Shown: positions 10,493 through 25,100, counted from the first letter of the stretch. The stretch is DNA of 64,000 nt from Leuctra nigra (GCA_934045905.1 OW203767.1:25118785-25182784); one strand, 5' to 3'. Program-made: numbers and translations. The notes: generated from the letters alone by a model not told the origin.

Positions 10493-13400
10493 TCCGTGTA
10501 AAAATACCAGCCAAGTCTCTTTAACTATAAAAAAAAATAGAAGAAATCTAAAAATTCAGCACTGAAAAGGAGTGATATCAAAAAAGGAGCCAAGTCAACG
10601 AATTTTCCAAATTTTAATCGTACCATTGAAATAAAAATATCAACCCCCGAGAAATACTTAAAAAAAGGACTTGGCGCATCGTTTTTTTAAAGACACTTTT
10701 CTATCCTAAAAGTATAGGAAGAACTCTACAAGTATATTTTCCTGAGTATATCACATTCATTATCGACGAATCATACTACGTTTTAATATAACTAGTACTC
10801 TTACCTACTGGCAGTTTTGGTATTTTGTCAATATTCAGAGGAAATAAACGGATAAACGAATAACGAATAAACGGAAGCGGCCTAGTCTATTCGTTATTGC
10901 CACTATTTCTAGGGTCGTATTAACCCAGAAAAAACACTCCGTGTAAAAATACCAGCCAAGTCTCTTTAACTATAAAAAAAAATAGAAGAAATCTAAAAAT
11001 TCAGCACTGAAAAGGAGTGATATCAAAAAAGGAGCCAAGTCAACGAATTTTCCAAATTTTAATCGTACCATTGAAATAAAAATATCAACCCCCGAGAAAT
11101 ACTTAAAAAAAGGACTTGGCGCATCGTTTTTTTAAAGACACTTTTCTATCCTAAAAGTATAGGAAGAACTCTACAAGTATATTTTCCTGAGTATATCACA
11201 TTCATTATCGACGAATCATACTACGTTTTAATATAACTAGTACTCTTACCTACTGGCAGTTTTGGTATTTTGTCAATATTCAGAGGAAATAAACGGATAA
11301 ACGAATAACGAATAAACGGAAGCGGCCTAGTCTATTCGTTATTGCCACTATTTCTAGGGTCATATTAACCCAGAAAAAACACTCCGTGTAAAAATACCAG
11401 CCAAGTCTCTTTAACTATAAAAAAAAATAGAAGAAATCTAAAAATTCAGCACTGAAAAGGAGTGATATCAAAAAAGGAGCCAAGTCAACGAATTTTCCAA
11501 ATTTTAATCGTACCATTGAAATAAAAATATCAACCCCCGAGAAATACTTAAAAAAAGGACTTGGCGCATCGTTTTTTTAAAGACACTTTTCTATCCTAAA
11601 AGTATAGGAAGAACTCTACAAGTATATTTTCCTGAGTATATCACATTCATTATCGACGAATCATACTACGTTTTAATATAACTAGTACTCTTACCTACTG
11701 GCAGTTTTGGTATTTTGTCAATATTCAGAGGAAATAAACGGATAAACGAATAACGAATAAACGGAAGCGGCCTAGTCTATTCGTTATTGCCACTATTTCT
11801 AGGGTCATATTAATCAATCATACTTCTCAATATCGTGACTGAGGGAAATAGCGAAAGCGCTCATTACAAGAAGGCCGTCAATGAGATTTGTATAAGTGAC
11901 TAGTGCACTGAGCCATGCTGCTCAAATAATTACTGACTAGATTTTTATCTAAAGTAATACGTTATGTAATTTATGAATTTTTTTGGTATAAAATGTTAAT
12001 TAATAGCAATTAATTACACGGCGAGAAGGTTCCAAGTATAATGCTGTAGTAGGTATGTTGATGTACCCACAAAACTATAGGTACCTACCAATCACAAACA
12101 CAACTGTTCTGTATTTATTGCTTGTAAGACAATGCTATGTTTCTTTGCGTACTTATATTTAAATTTAAAATATTTTACAGAATGTTCAATATTTAATTTG
12201 AAAGTTTTGTCCCAATTTTTTTAGGCATTTCTGAACTACGTAGTATGTGAGTGGCATAAGCTTAAGAATAGAAAAATGTCTTTAAAAAAACGATGCGCCA
12301 AGTCCTTTTTTTAAGTATTTCTCGGGGGTTGATATTTTTATTTCAATGGTACGATTAAAATTTGGAAAATTCGTTGACTTGGCTCCTTTTTTGATATCAC
12401 TCCTTTTCAGTGCTGAATTTTTAGATTTCTTCTATTTTTTTTATAGTTAAAGAGACTTGGCTGGTATTTTTACACGGAGTGTTTTTTCTGGGATATCACT
12501 TCTTTTGTTAGTTTATTCATACAGCTTGTAGCACATGTCCGAGCAGGGACTAATTTCTTTAAAAAAATACGCCTCAACCGATTTGGTTACTATGAAAAGT
12601 TGCGTTTGGTATAAGATGAAAATGATTATCCAAGAAGAATAGCTTAAGTTTCGTTATAATCGATCCAGCCGTTTTAGATACATGACGTCACTTCCGGTTT
12701 TGAAATAGCGGCCGAATTCCGGTATAGGTAATCCCAGAAAAAACACTCCGTGTAAAAATACCAGCCAAGTCTCTTTAACTATAAAAAAAAATAGAAGAAA
12801 TCTAAAAATTCAGCACTGAAAAGGAGTGATATCAAAAAAGGAGCCAAGTCAACGAATTTTCCAAATTTTAATCGTACCATTGAAATAAAAATATCAACCC
12901 CCGAGAAATACTTAAAAAAAGGACTTGGCGCATCGTTTTTTTAAAGACACTTTTCTATCCTAAAAGTATAGGAAGAACTCTACAAGTATATTTTCCTGAG
13001 TATATCACATTCATTATCGACGAATCATACTACGTTTTAATATAACTAGTACTCTTACCTACTGGCAGTTTTGGTATTTTGTCAATATTCAGAGGAAATA
13101 AACGGATAAACGAATAACGAATAAACGGAAGCGGCCTAGTCTATTCGTTATTGCCACTATTTCTAGGGTCATATTAATCAATCATACTTCTCAATATCGT
13201 GACTGAGGGAAATAGCGAAAGCGCTCATTACAAGAAGGCCGTCAATGAGATTTGTATAAGTGACTAGTGCACTGAGCCATGCTGCTCAAATAATTACTGA
13301 CTAGATTTTTATCTTAAGTAATACGTTATGTAATTTATGAATTTTATTGGTATAAAATGTTAATTAATAGCAATTAATTACACGGCGAGAAGGTTCCAAG

Positions 13401-16073
13401 TATAATGCTGTAGTAGGTATGTTGATGTACCCACAAAACTATAGGTACCTACCAATCACAAACACAACTGTTCTGTATTTATTGCTTGTAAGACAATGCT
13501 ATGTTTCTTTGCGTACTTATATTTAAATTTAAAATATTTTACAGAATGTTCAATATTTAATTTGAAAGTTTTGTCCCAATTTTTCTAGGCATTTCTGAAC
13601 TACGTAGTATGTGAGTGGCATAAGCTTAAGAATAGAAAAATGTCTTTAAAAAAACGATGCGCCAAGTCCTTTTTTTAAGTATTTCTCGGGGGTTGATATT
13701 TTTATTTCAATGGTACGATTAAAATTTGGAAAATTCGTTGACTTGGCTCCTTTTTTGATATCACTCCTTTTCAGTGCTGAATTTTTAGATTTCTTCTATT
13801 TTTTTTATAGTTAAAGAGACTTGGCTGGTATTTTTACACGGAGTGTTTTTTCTGGGATATCACTTCTTTTGTTAGTTTATTCATACAGCTTGTAGCACAT
13901 GTCCGAGCAGGGACTAATTTCTTTAAAAAAATACGCCTCAACCGATTTGGAACTATGAAAAGTTGCGTTTGGTATAAGATGAAAATGATTATCCAAGAAG
14001 AATAGCTTAAGTTTCGTTATAATCGATCCAGCCGTTTTCGATACATGACGTCACTTCCGGTTTTGAAATAGCGGCCGAATTCCGGTATAGGTAATAAGAA
14101 AACAATCTAGTTTTATCTAGTTGATACCTTCATGAACGACCATCTGAATTCCTAATCCCTATATTTCCGTAAAATCGGTCATGCCGTTTGTAATATATGA
14201 CGTCACTTCCGGTTTCATTTAGTGGTTCCTGCCGCCATTTCCGGTACCATTAATTTATTTATTCATTTTTCACAATTGATTTTTCAAATAAATAGCAGAA
14301 TGAATACGCAGGAGCTAGTTCAGTTGCAATCGGTACAGGCGTTTTAGATATATGACGTCACTTCCGGTTTCAGGAATGGCGGCCGAGAAAACTGCTACCT
14401 TGAATATATAAATTGTATTGTCTATGTTACAATGTAAGTTAATTATGTACGTATTTTAAGTATAATTTGTTGAAATAAGTTAAATATTGCGTATTTATGA
14501 CGTCACTTCCGGTTTAGAAAATAAGAAAATAATATTTTTTTTATTGATACGTCATATAGATGACCATCTAAATCGAATGGCGCTAATTTCGTTCTAATCG
14601 GTCCAGACGTTTTTGAGTTATGACGTCACTTCCGGTTTCAAAATGGCGGCTTCCGGTTGGTTTTATAAAAAGGCACCTCAGACGCCAAAAGTGCACATGT
14701 GGTAAAAATTTCAGGTCGATCGGTTCAGCCGTTTAGGCTGTGGCGGTGATAGCGACGTTTCGTGATATCATCAGAATCATCATCATCTTCAGAATCAGAA
14801 AGTGGTGTAATTTCACTGTTTTCTCGGTCCTCTAGCGCGCAAATGGCATAACCTATTGTTCCCAAATTTGGTATATGTAGTGGGGTGGGCCATAGCTCGA
14901 AATTAAGATATTTCGCAACAATGTGAGATTTACCAATTTTGAGATCCAGTAGGCCGAAAATGCCATGTTGTTGCTTACAGTAAAAGTGTTTGGTCTGCTC
15001 CTCAGTTTATTAGGCATTTACGGTATGTTGAGTGACTGTGAGTGTATAGTACGACTTGGCTGGGTGGAGCGACCGCTCCACTAGATAAGAAAACAATCTA
15101 GTTTTATCTAGTTGATACCTTCATGAACGACCATCTGAATTCCTAATCCCTATATTTCCGTAAAATCGGTCATGCCGTTTGTAATATATGACGTCACTTC
15201 CGGTTTCATTTAGTGGTTCCTGCCGCCATTTCCGGTACCATTAATTTATTTATTCATTTTTCACAATTGATTTTTCAAATAAATAGCAGAATGAATACGC
15301 AGGAGCTAGTTCAGTTGCAATCGGTACAGGCGTTTTAGATATATGACGTCACTTCCGGTTTCAGGAATGGCGGCCGAGAACACTGCTACCTTGAATATAT
15401 AAATTGTATTGTCTATGTTACAATGTAAGTTAATTATGTACGTATTTTAAGTATAATTTGTTGAAATAAGTTAAATATTGCGTATTTATGACGTCACTTC
15501 CGGTTTAGAAAATAAGAAAATAATATTTTTTTTATTGATACTTCATATAGATGACCATCTAAATCGAATGGCGCTAATTTCGTTCTAATCGGTCCAGACG
15601 TTTTTGAGTTATGACGTCACTTCCGGTTTAAAAATGGCGGCACAAAAAATCACAAGAGGCAAGGTATCATCAGACGCCAAAAGTGCATATGTGGTAAAAG
15701 TTTCAGGTCGATCGGTTTAGCCGTTTAGGCTGTGGCGCTGTCAACAGGGTTTCCTGATATCATCATCATCATCATCTTCAGAATCAGAAAGTGGTGTAAT
15801 TTCACTGTTTTCTCGGTCCTCTAGCGCGCAAATGGCATAACCTATTGTTCCCAAATTTGGTATATGTAGTGGGGTGGGCCATAGCTCGAAATTAAGACAT
15901 TTCACAACAATGTGAGATTTTCCAATTTTAAGATCCAGTAGGCCGAAAATGCCATGTTGTTGCTTACAGTAAAAGTGTTTGGTCTGCTCCTCAGTTTATT
16001 AGGCATTTACGGTATGTTGAGTGACTGTGAGTGTATAGTACGACTTGGCTGGGTGGAGCGACCGCTCCACTAG
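10493..16073 (+). mobile_element. Helitron-like element H2 (interrupted), triplicated 5' end
   Basis: Starts at an internal TCCGTG after an A, missing the usual first 15 bases. The first 445 bp of the family are repeated three times head to tail (10493, 10924, 11369), then continue through the foldback right arm (12262-12490) to 12731. There the complete element H3 is inserted; H2 resumes at 15085 and ends with the hairpin and CTAG at 16056-16073. The 3' part again has repeated TGACGTCACTTCCGG motifs. It lies about 107 bp past the stop codon of copy A. Confidence 0.7.
12732..15084 (+). mobile_element. Helitron-like element H3, nested in H2
   Basis: Complete copy: TCCCAG start, foldback arms at 12732-12960 and 13630-13857, then five repeats with TGACGTCACTTCCGGT near 14046, 14198, 14352, 14497 and 14620, an ATC microsatellite near 14765-14790, and hairpin plus CTAG at 15066-15084. 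Its flanks join as GGTATAGGTA/ATAAGAAAAC, which occurs uninterrupted at 14084-14103 within H3 itself. So insertion caused no target duplication, or at most one A, as expected for rolling-circle transposition. Confidence 0.75.
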
Positions 16074-16137
16074 ATTGATAAAAATCGTTTAAAAACTCTT
16101 CAAGGTCAAACTCACTACCCAGCCGTCTTAAACTAGG
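16074..16137. repeat. One end of a TIR foldback MITE
   Basis: Matches the right end of the complete element at 61404-61700 (CTTCAAGGTCAAACTCACTA, then CCCAGCCG). The left half is missing; H2 abuts it directly. Confidence 0.65.
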
Positions 16138-16179
16138 TACTCTTTACTTCTGAACACAGTGCTTCTGAATGACCCAAAA

Positions 16180-19100
16180 TTATGCCTTTTTAATATTTTT
16201 GTATTCTCTCATAATGGTATAGCATTTGTATGTGAAAGCAAGGATCTACAAGTAAAAGAAAAACATTAATAGACACTATAATATAGAAACTTTTTTCAAA
16301 AAGGAGTGCTGAAAATTAAAGAACAAATTCAAGTATCGATCAACAATGTATTACGTTATACTAGGAAAACGCTCAGTATAACGCGTTGATGAGCGAGCCT
16401 TCATACTGCATGCGATTTGATATGCGTTTGCAAGTATCAGCAACTCATCAGCCCGCCTTGTGTACCGGCCTTGTAGCGGAAGCATAAAGAAGGCAGGGAT
16501 GAAAATGTACTATTCATAGTTTGCACGTGATGTCATCTCATTGTTGCCGTCGCCATCTTAATGGCACGCAGAATAGCTGTGATTCTCTGCTTTTTTGACG
16601 ATATTTTATAGTATATGAGTACCTGGGAAATTGTATAGGCTCCGGAGATTACTTTAGTACGAAGAGAAATCACTCACATTATAAAAATACATCGGTTTGC
16701 CTCAATAAAGTTATAAATCTGACCCGTCAACGTGCCAACGTAATGGGTGGAAAATTCAATAATTTATCATTGCTGATATAAAACAAAAGAAGTTCGTGCA
16801 AGCTATGAATTAAGTACACATTTTTCAAATGTTTCAAGATCCCCATAAAAAATACTCCGTATTAAAATACCAGCCAAGTCTCTTTAACTGTAAAAAAAAG
16901 AAAAACTCTAAAAATTCATCACTGAAAATTAGTGATATCAAAAAATGGGCCTGCAAGCCTAGCTTCTACAAACGATCAATTCGGCTCTGTAACCCTCAAA
17001 CCAACTAACCGACGAAGTTTTTAAATAATATTGTTAGATCATGGTTAGATTAATAACTAATTTGCATTCGTTTCTTATTTCGTAGAGTGATCTGTATTGA
17101 GTAATGTATTGACAAATTAGGAAGATTATTTATTTGAAACAGTCCTGATATCATGTACTTTCAAATATACTTTCACTTAAACTTTAACTTTTCTTTTAAC
17201 TTCTTTTAACTTTTTTTTTAACTTTTTTTTTTCTTTTAACTTTTTTTAAACTTTTTACTTTAACTTTCAAATATACCACATAATTATATATATACTACAC
17301 AATATATAATTGGCATTGGGTCACGCGTTAGGTACCTGTGTATTGATGACGCACACTTCTTCCAAATATTTACTTCAGTTCTCATTTACCTATACGCATA
17401 TGATATCCCACATGGTGCGCTTTGGTCATGTTTTCATGACGAGTCCCTCTAGTACAAAATAAAAAAAACGAAGACAGAGGTACCCGTGCCAAAATAGCAG
17501 AAAAGAAAAAAATATCTTATTCCAACTTACATGTCCGAATGTCTCCATAGTTCCAGGTATAAACCGAGACACTGTTATGACAGCAGGTTGATTAGCACGT
17601 GACATGATGATACGGATTGACCTCTTGAACCCATCTGTTGCTGCGTACCACTGTGTATCATACGCAGCCTCCCGTACCAGCGAGCTCTACAGGAACAAGA
17701 TGATTATTTAAAATGTTTTCTTGCGACTTACAAAACTTAATTTTTTGTTAGAATTTCACACATTTTTATTTCCATACCTCGTCAACAATAATTTGGCAGA
17801 ACCGATAGAAAAGGTAAAGGAGAATATTACATACAGAAGCTAAAGCATCTACTACCAGACTCTCCCATTCATAACCGGAAAACTGAAAAATAATGAATAC
17901 AATATTATTATAGTCCATCGCCCAAGAGGCCGACCCCACTCCCCCTCCCCCCCTGCAGACTTAGGAAACAATACTTTTTCGAAATATGGTTAATATTTAT
18001 AGTAAAGCATTACTTGTCTGCACTCGGGCGCCTGTTAAACTCAAAATTATACAATATTTTAACCAAAATATCTTTGATTCAAGTAGGTACACGATTTTAA
18101 ATAAGTTTTCAAAAGTGAAATTGAACTTTGCAGAAAAATATGAGAAAATTTAGGATAATGATCGGAAGCCACCTACCATAGTAGAAAACAACATTAATGA
18201 TGGATACGAAATCATCACAGACAGAAGAACTGCTTGGCCAAGAGTATATATAACCGATTCGAATACCTTTACGACCCTGTGAAGAATGATTATTATTATT
18301 TATTATTATTATAGTGAACAATGGATTTATATAAAGTTCGTTCACGATAAGAATATCACTGACGTTTCAGTCGATCACGTCGTTCATTGGTCAGTCACTT
18401 GAACACTGCCCTGTCAATGGCAAGACTTTCTTCTTTGTATTATTGAAATTGTATAAATTATGTCAAATACACAAATTTTAAAAGTAGTTAATATTATAAA
18501 AATTCAATAAAATTGATTTATTTTTATCTACAGCCGTATTATACACATTTTTTGATTATTATATTGATATTTACATGTTTAGGTATACGTTCACTTGACT
18601 ACGGTAGTACACGCCGCCATTACGGCTTGCTATTCTAATCGTGAATGAACTTTACCTAATCGATGAGAACTATCAAAAATAGAAAACAACAATTATAGAA
18701 TGATTAGTTCAGACGTTTTATGAACACACTTTATATTATGAAAATAATCTCCACAGTCTGTTTTTTTACTGTATGAACTCTCATCAGATGGAGACACAGT
18801 CATTTGTTCTGCAAGGCCGAGAAATATTTCATTGCGCGCTCACCTTGCAATGTTGTCTTTCTCGACCTAACAGAACAACTGACGGTGTCTCGGTCTGTAG
18901 AGAGTTCAAGCATAGGAAAAACGAACTGTACCTACGGTATGATTTCTATATAAATTTAATGAGAGCGACGTTACGAGTGACCTGTTTCACTCCTCTTCAG
19001 GCTCGGAACAATAAAAGAGTCAAATCGAATGCAATGGATGGAATACAGCCAGCCGCCTTGAGCCAAGAGCGGCGCCAGCATAACTTTACGGAAGTGAATC

Positions 19101-22100
19101 GTAGGTCGACAAGACCCGCGATAAGAGTCGCATCCAAGATGCCGAGATGAAATTCTTGAGGTCGGCGAAGGGATGCACGAGGTTGGATTGTGTAAGGAAT
19201 GAAGAAATAAGGCATGTTGAGAGTGTTAAAATGACACGATGGGAAGTACAGAAACAATGGATTGAACATCTACTCCCGAATGCATCCAGATAGGATCCCC
19301 CGGAGTGCCTACCATTACCGACCTCATGGAAGCAGAGATGTTGGCCGTCCACGGAAGAGGTGGAAGAATCCTTAGATGCCGGAACAGGCTAGAAGCCTAC
19401 TCCTTGATGGGAAGAAGAAGAAGAAGAAGAAGAAGAAGAAGAAGAAGAAGAAGAAGAAGAAGAAGAAGAAGAAGAAGAAGAAGAAGAAGAAGAAGAAGAA
19501 GAAGAAGAAGAAGAAGAAGAAGAAGAAGAAGAAGCCTTGAGCCATCCTCTTCAATGTGATTCAGACCCTCATGCACTCTGCACGAGGAGCCGCATGGGAC
19601 GATTCAGACCCTCATGCACTCTGCACGAGGAGCCGCATGGGACGCAGCTAGATTTGGGATGATGACTCGCATGTCCAATGTTGTTAACTCTGATTTCTTC
19701 TTCTATCTTTTTGAAATTGTTTTTATAGGTCTCTATGATGTTATCAATTTGTGTTTTGTTTTCTCTTTTATAAAACGTTATATTTTTATTTTTTATTGTT
19801 CCGAGCCTGAAGAAGAGTGAAACAGATCACTCGAAACGAGGCTGTATATTATTGGATGAACCAGAATAAATATAACACCAGTACTTACTCCAACAGATGT
19901 TGATGATGTTTGACGCAGTCGCCGAGGAGGCGGTGCATTTCAAGGTCAAACCTCTTCTTCCTGATATGTTGCCAAACATCTTCGTTGTATTCTTTGCTCC
20001 ACCAGGCGCTCTCAATAGGCAACTCATCTGCCTGATTGTCCACAATGTCTTGACTGTGAGAGTCCAAGGTCACAGAGCAATCTCTGCCCAGCCCAAGTAA
20101 CAGCGATCTTCTTAACAAAACTCTTCTTTGTACTCTGCGAGGATATCTTCGAGCAAATCTTCCAACTCCCGCTGCTTTCATCCACTTACCAGCAGCTCGC
20201 GTGAGAATAGCTTCAAGTCGAATGTTTGCTCTTGCTCGTTGAGGCAAGTGGCTCAGTTTGTATCTCAGTATCATCCACTGAGCGATCACGAGAATGATGA
20301 ATGATACGGTGAAATTTAGTGGTACAATATGACTGAGTACGTCAAGTGCAAATTCCGTAAATACAAATAGAATAAGTGTTATTTCAAACATCGGTGAAGC
20401 GGTTTGGTCGTACGGCGTCCAAAACCTGGAAACATTGATACAAATAATTAGTAAAATGTAATTAATAATAATAATAATAATAATAATAATGTAATTTATT
20501 GAGCACATAAAATAGGTACACAATTGGTCTGTATTCAACAATCGAGTCGTTGATCTTCCATACATCCATCTCTTCTCTTCAGCTGCTTCACCTCTTCACC
20601 GTTTACCTATTTCTTCTTAAGTTATTCATAAAAGTCATTATACATATAGTTGTGCTTCAATGTCAGTGGTAATATTGGAAGAACATCCAATGCAAAAGAC
20701 TATGAAAAATTTGTAATGCCCATAGGATTTCGTAGTGCCCAAACCAACCTGATGAGAGTAGGAATACACAGGAATTTGAAAAGATTTATAAACATTGCAG
20801 AAAGACTCACCTGTGGGGAAACTGTCGTTCGAAAAGAGATATTGGAATTACAACAAATACCGCAAGTAACACGAGAATCAAATCACTACCGATCATCAAT
20901 AAAATTAAAACTTGCGTCATCTTCTCACTTCGATCTAATATTTTCCCAATTGACTCATCACCTTTATGATCTTGCTTTCTCATTTTCCTCAGGCTTTCAA
21001 TAATAGACTGCAATGTGCTTTGGTTGTTTGTAATTGACAAGATACTAGTAGAACTTAAATTAAAAATGATTATGAAGAAAAAAGAAATTATAATTTTTCT
21101 GGGATTGGTCATGTTCACAATCATATGGCTGGCGTAAGATAATATCATCAGCGGAGTTGAGACGCAGATAATTCTCATAGGCAAGATGATCCTTTTTGCT
21201 CTGCCATTCTTGCTCCAAAGACCCTAGAACAAAGAAGGATATGTGATTGTCAAGGTCTAAGGCGAAACTTAAGATATGGACCGTTCAGAGGTAAAAGGGA
21301 ATAAGTCACTTCAGAGGTTACATCATGATTAATCAAATGATTGAATAGATTTGGAATGAGAAATTTCTGAATTTATTCGCGAACGTAGCGAGCGTCACCA
21401 CGGTACTCTTATGGCACCTGCTCTGTGGGTTTGGTTGTTTGTTTTTTGCCTGCGCTGCCCAGGTCAAACCGTTCAACCAATCGATCAGAAATTTTGCACA
21501 TATACACTATAATAGGAAAACGCTCAGTGTAACGCGTTGATGAGCGAGCCTTCTAGCCACTGCACCCGATTCTGTATCCGATTTGATATTTGTTTCAAGA
21601 TTCATGGATCATAGCTTAGTTCACTTTAGTAAGACACGGTTCGCTCACTTGAACAATGAAAGTGAACCCTTTCCAGGTACCCATCAATTTTCGTCATTCG
21701 GATGGACCAGCGCTCATATCAGCTACAGGTGGTAAAAATATAAACTTACACTGCATATGCATATACACTGCAAGTAGTTCACTATGGAGATAATAGATGG
21801 CGCTGCACCATCTGAGAAACGAATTTAGTAGAAAATCAGGTCTGTTTAGGCTTCACTTAAGCCAATGTTAATGGTATAGGAGTAAACGAACCTTGCCCTA
21901 GTAGTATGAACCCATAAAAAACACTCCGTGTAAAAATACCAGCCAAGTCTCTTCAACAATAAAAAAATTAGAAAAAAATCTAAAACTTCAGCACTGAAAA
22001 GTAGTTATATCAAAAAATGGGCCAAGTCAAAACTTAATTTTAAAAACCAAATATACTTGGCGCATCGTGCATATAGATAGTTTAGAAGAAGGCCAGATGT

Positions 22101-25100
22101 GTGTAATATACATAAAATCTGCCCAGCCTATAATGCCGTAAAAACCGATGCGCCAAGTATATTTTGGTTTTTAAATTAAGTTTTGACTTGGCCCATTTTT
22201 TGATATCACTACTTTTCAGGGCTGAATTTTTAGATTTCTTATTTTTTTTATAGTTGAAGAGACTTGGCTGGCATTTTTACACGGAGTTTTTTTATGGGGA
22301 TATCACTAATTGTTTAGTTTATTTAGGTACACAGCTTGTAGGGCATATTGGAGCAATAATGAGAATGACCCTTTAAAAATAAGCCATTTACGAATTAGTT
22401 ACTAAGAAAAAAAAATTTGGTCCTAAATATAAGCTTCTTGTGATATTCTATGAAGAATTGCCAAAGCATCGTTCCAATAGGTCCAGACGTTTTCGAGATA
22501 TGGCATCACTTCCTGTTTTCAAAAAGGCGGCTGAAATTACTGCCACCTAGAATTTATTTCTATAAATGTTTTGTATCATTACAAGCCTTCTGAATAGATA
22601 TTTATAGGTTTTTATACAAGGGGAATTGACCAATGTAGATCTCCTCCCCCCACTACGTCATAAAACAAAAGTCAATGTTTGGTCACTGACAGCTGTCAGT
22701 GACCAAACAACTGTCAGTTAACAGCAAACAGCTGTTTCATAAAGAATTTAACAGTTTTACAATCTACAAATTGCCATTAATAATAGTAATGATTTAAACT
22801 ATCTACTTGAATCTTGTTCAGTCTCAATTAACTTATCATATGAGAGCTAAGGCCTTTTTAAGTTGACGAAACAATCCAGTGACAGAAGCCATTAAAAAGT
22901 AAAACAATTTGGCAACATACCTGACAAAATATAATTTGTTTCGTTGTACCACTGTAATAATTGTCCAGCAATCATCAAACATGATTTATATGAGTTTAAA
23001 TATATTGATTGTACTATTTCAAGTGGTAAATTAAACTATTAAACACGTGTGAGCTAAATTATTTGATCTTTTTTAATTTCATTTGTTTCAATGAAAAATT
23101 GTTAATTTTCTAAGAACCCTGGAGTTACCATGGTAATACGTTTTGTCTTTCATAAGGCAACGCCCACCTACATTGGTCAATTGAATTTTTGCAGATTTCG
23201 CATAACTATGACGTCATTTCCGGTTTCACTAATTAGAAAACTTGAGTTTCACTATTGATATATCATATAAATAACCGTCTGAATCGATAGGTGCTAATTA
23301 TATTCCGATTGGTCTAGCCATTTTCGAGATATGACGTCACTTCTGGTTTCAAAATGGCGACTTCCGGTTGATTTTATAAAAAGGCACCTCAGACGCCAAA
23401 AGTGCACATGTGATAAAAATTTCAGATCAATCGGTTCAGCCGCTTAGGCTGTGGCGGTGACAGCGACGTTTCCTGATATCTGATGAAGCGGAAGGTACCC
23501 TTTTAAAAGGGGTGTAATTTCACTGTTTTCACGGCCCTCTTGCTCGCAAATAGAATAACCTATTGTTCCCAAATGTGTTATATGTTGTCAGGTGGGCCAT
23601 AGCTCGAAATTAAGATATTTCGCAACAATGTGAGATTTCCCAATTTTGAGATCCAGTGGGCCGAAAATGCCATATTGTTGCTTACAATAAAAGTGAGGTC
23701 TGCTCCTCAGTTTATAAGACATTTACGGTATGTTGGGTGAGTGTGAGTGTACAGTAAGACTTGGCTGGGTGGAGCGACCGCTCCACTAGATATGCTTGAA
23801 ACTGAGGCATCATGAAGGCAGGGATGAAAATTTAGTATACTATTTTCAATATTTAAAGATTATAGAATAAAATGTCCTTAGAATGGCAATAACTTTTGAA
23901 AATAAAGACAGATTTGTCTTTAAATTGGCAAAAATACCTCAAATGTTGGTTCCAATGACTCTGCGAAGTTTTGAGTTTATCGGCTAATCGGTTCTTGTAT
24001 AAATGTCAAAAATCACATGAAAGACGGTTTAAAATTTTAACCAATGCGAGGATTTGGCTGAAACTTTGTAAGATTGGGGAAAATGTTGGTTGCAATGACT
24101 TTGCAAACTTCAAAGTGATCGGACCAACCAATCGAAAGATATATATTTTTTTGAATTTGAACCAATCACAGGATCCCGTTCTAAAACGATCCCAGGTACC
24201 GCATATATTTCGTTAGTATGTGTGCAAAATTTCAGATCGATTGTTGTGCGGTTTGACCTGGGCAGTGCAGACAAAAAACAAAACAAAAAATCACACACAT
24301 AGAATTAGTGGCATCAGAGTACAGAGGTGACGCTCGCTACGCTCGCTCAATAATATGCGGTCTCTGGGATCGGTTTTGAACAGGATCCTGTGATTGCTTG
24401 ATAAAAGAAAATCGCTTGTAGCTCACAAAAATATTTGAAATTATAGGCATACATTTGCAAATATTTCTAGATTATAGAGATATTTCCTAACGACATATTA
24501 TAGTCAGAAAATTGGCAATAATAAATAAAATGTTGGTCTCAATGTCCATGAAAAGTTTAAAGTTGATCGGTTAAACAGTTCTAGTTTTGTACATTTATTT
24601 TAATTTTAACAAACCAACATATTATTTCCAGGAAATGTATACGACGTATCAAACCTAAATTTTGCACAGTTTATTATGCCGTCTTATATAGTTTCAGGCT
24701 TATACCATAGAGGTAAGAAGGGTTTTATACATTTCCTGGAAATAATATGTTGGTTTCTTAAAATTAAAATAAATGTACAAAACTAGAACTGTTTAACCGA
24801 TCAACTTTAAACTTTTCATGGACATTGAGACCAACATTTTATTTATTATTGCCAATTTTCTGACTTTAATATTCGTTAGGAAATATCTCTATAATCTTGA
24901 AATATTTGCAAATGTATGCCTATAATTTCAAATATTTTAACAGTGCTTTGTTGATGCTTCCGTTCCAAGGCCTGTAGAGCAAATACTTGCAACAGACGCA
25001 TATCAAATTGCATACAGTACAAAGGCTCCTCATCAACGCGTTACACAGAGCGTTTGCCTAATTTATTTATATAAACACTTAGGATTGTACTGATATGTAA

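Noticed and set aside
19305..19559. Poly-arginine and poly-phenylalanine open frames
   Set aside because: Direct translation of the GAA microsatellite.
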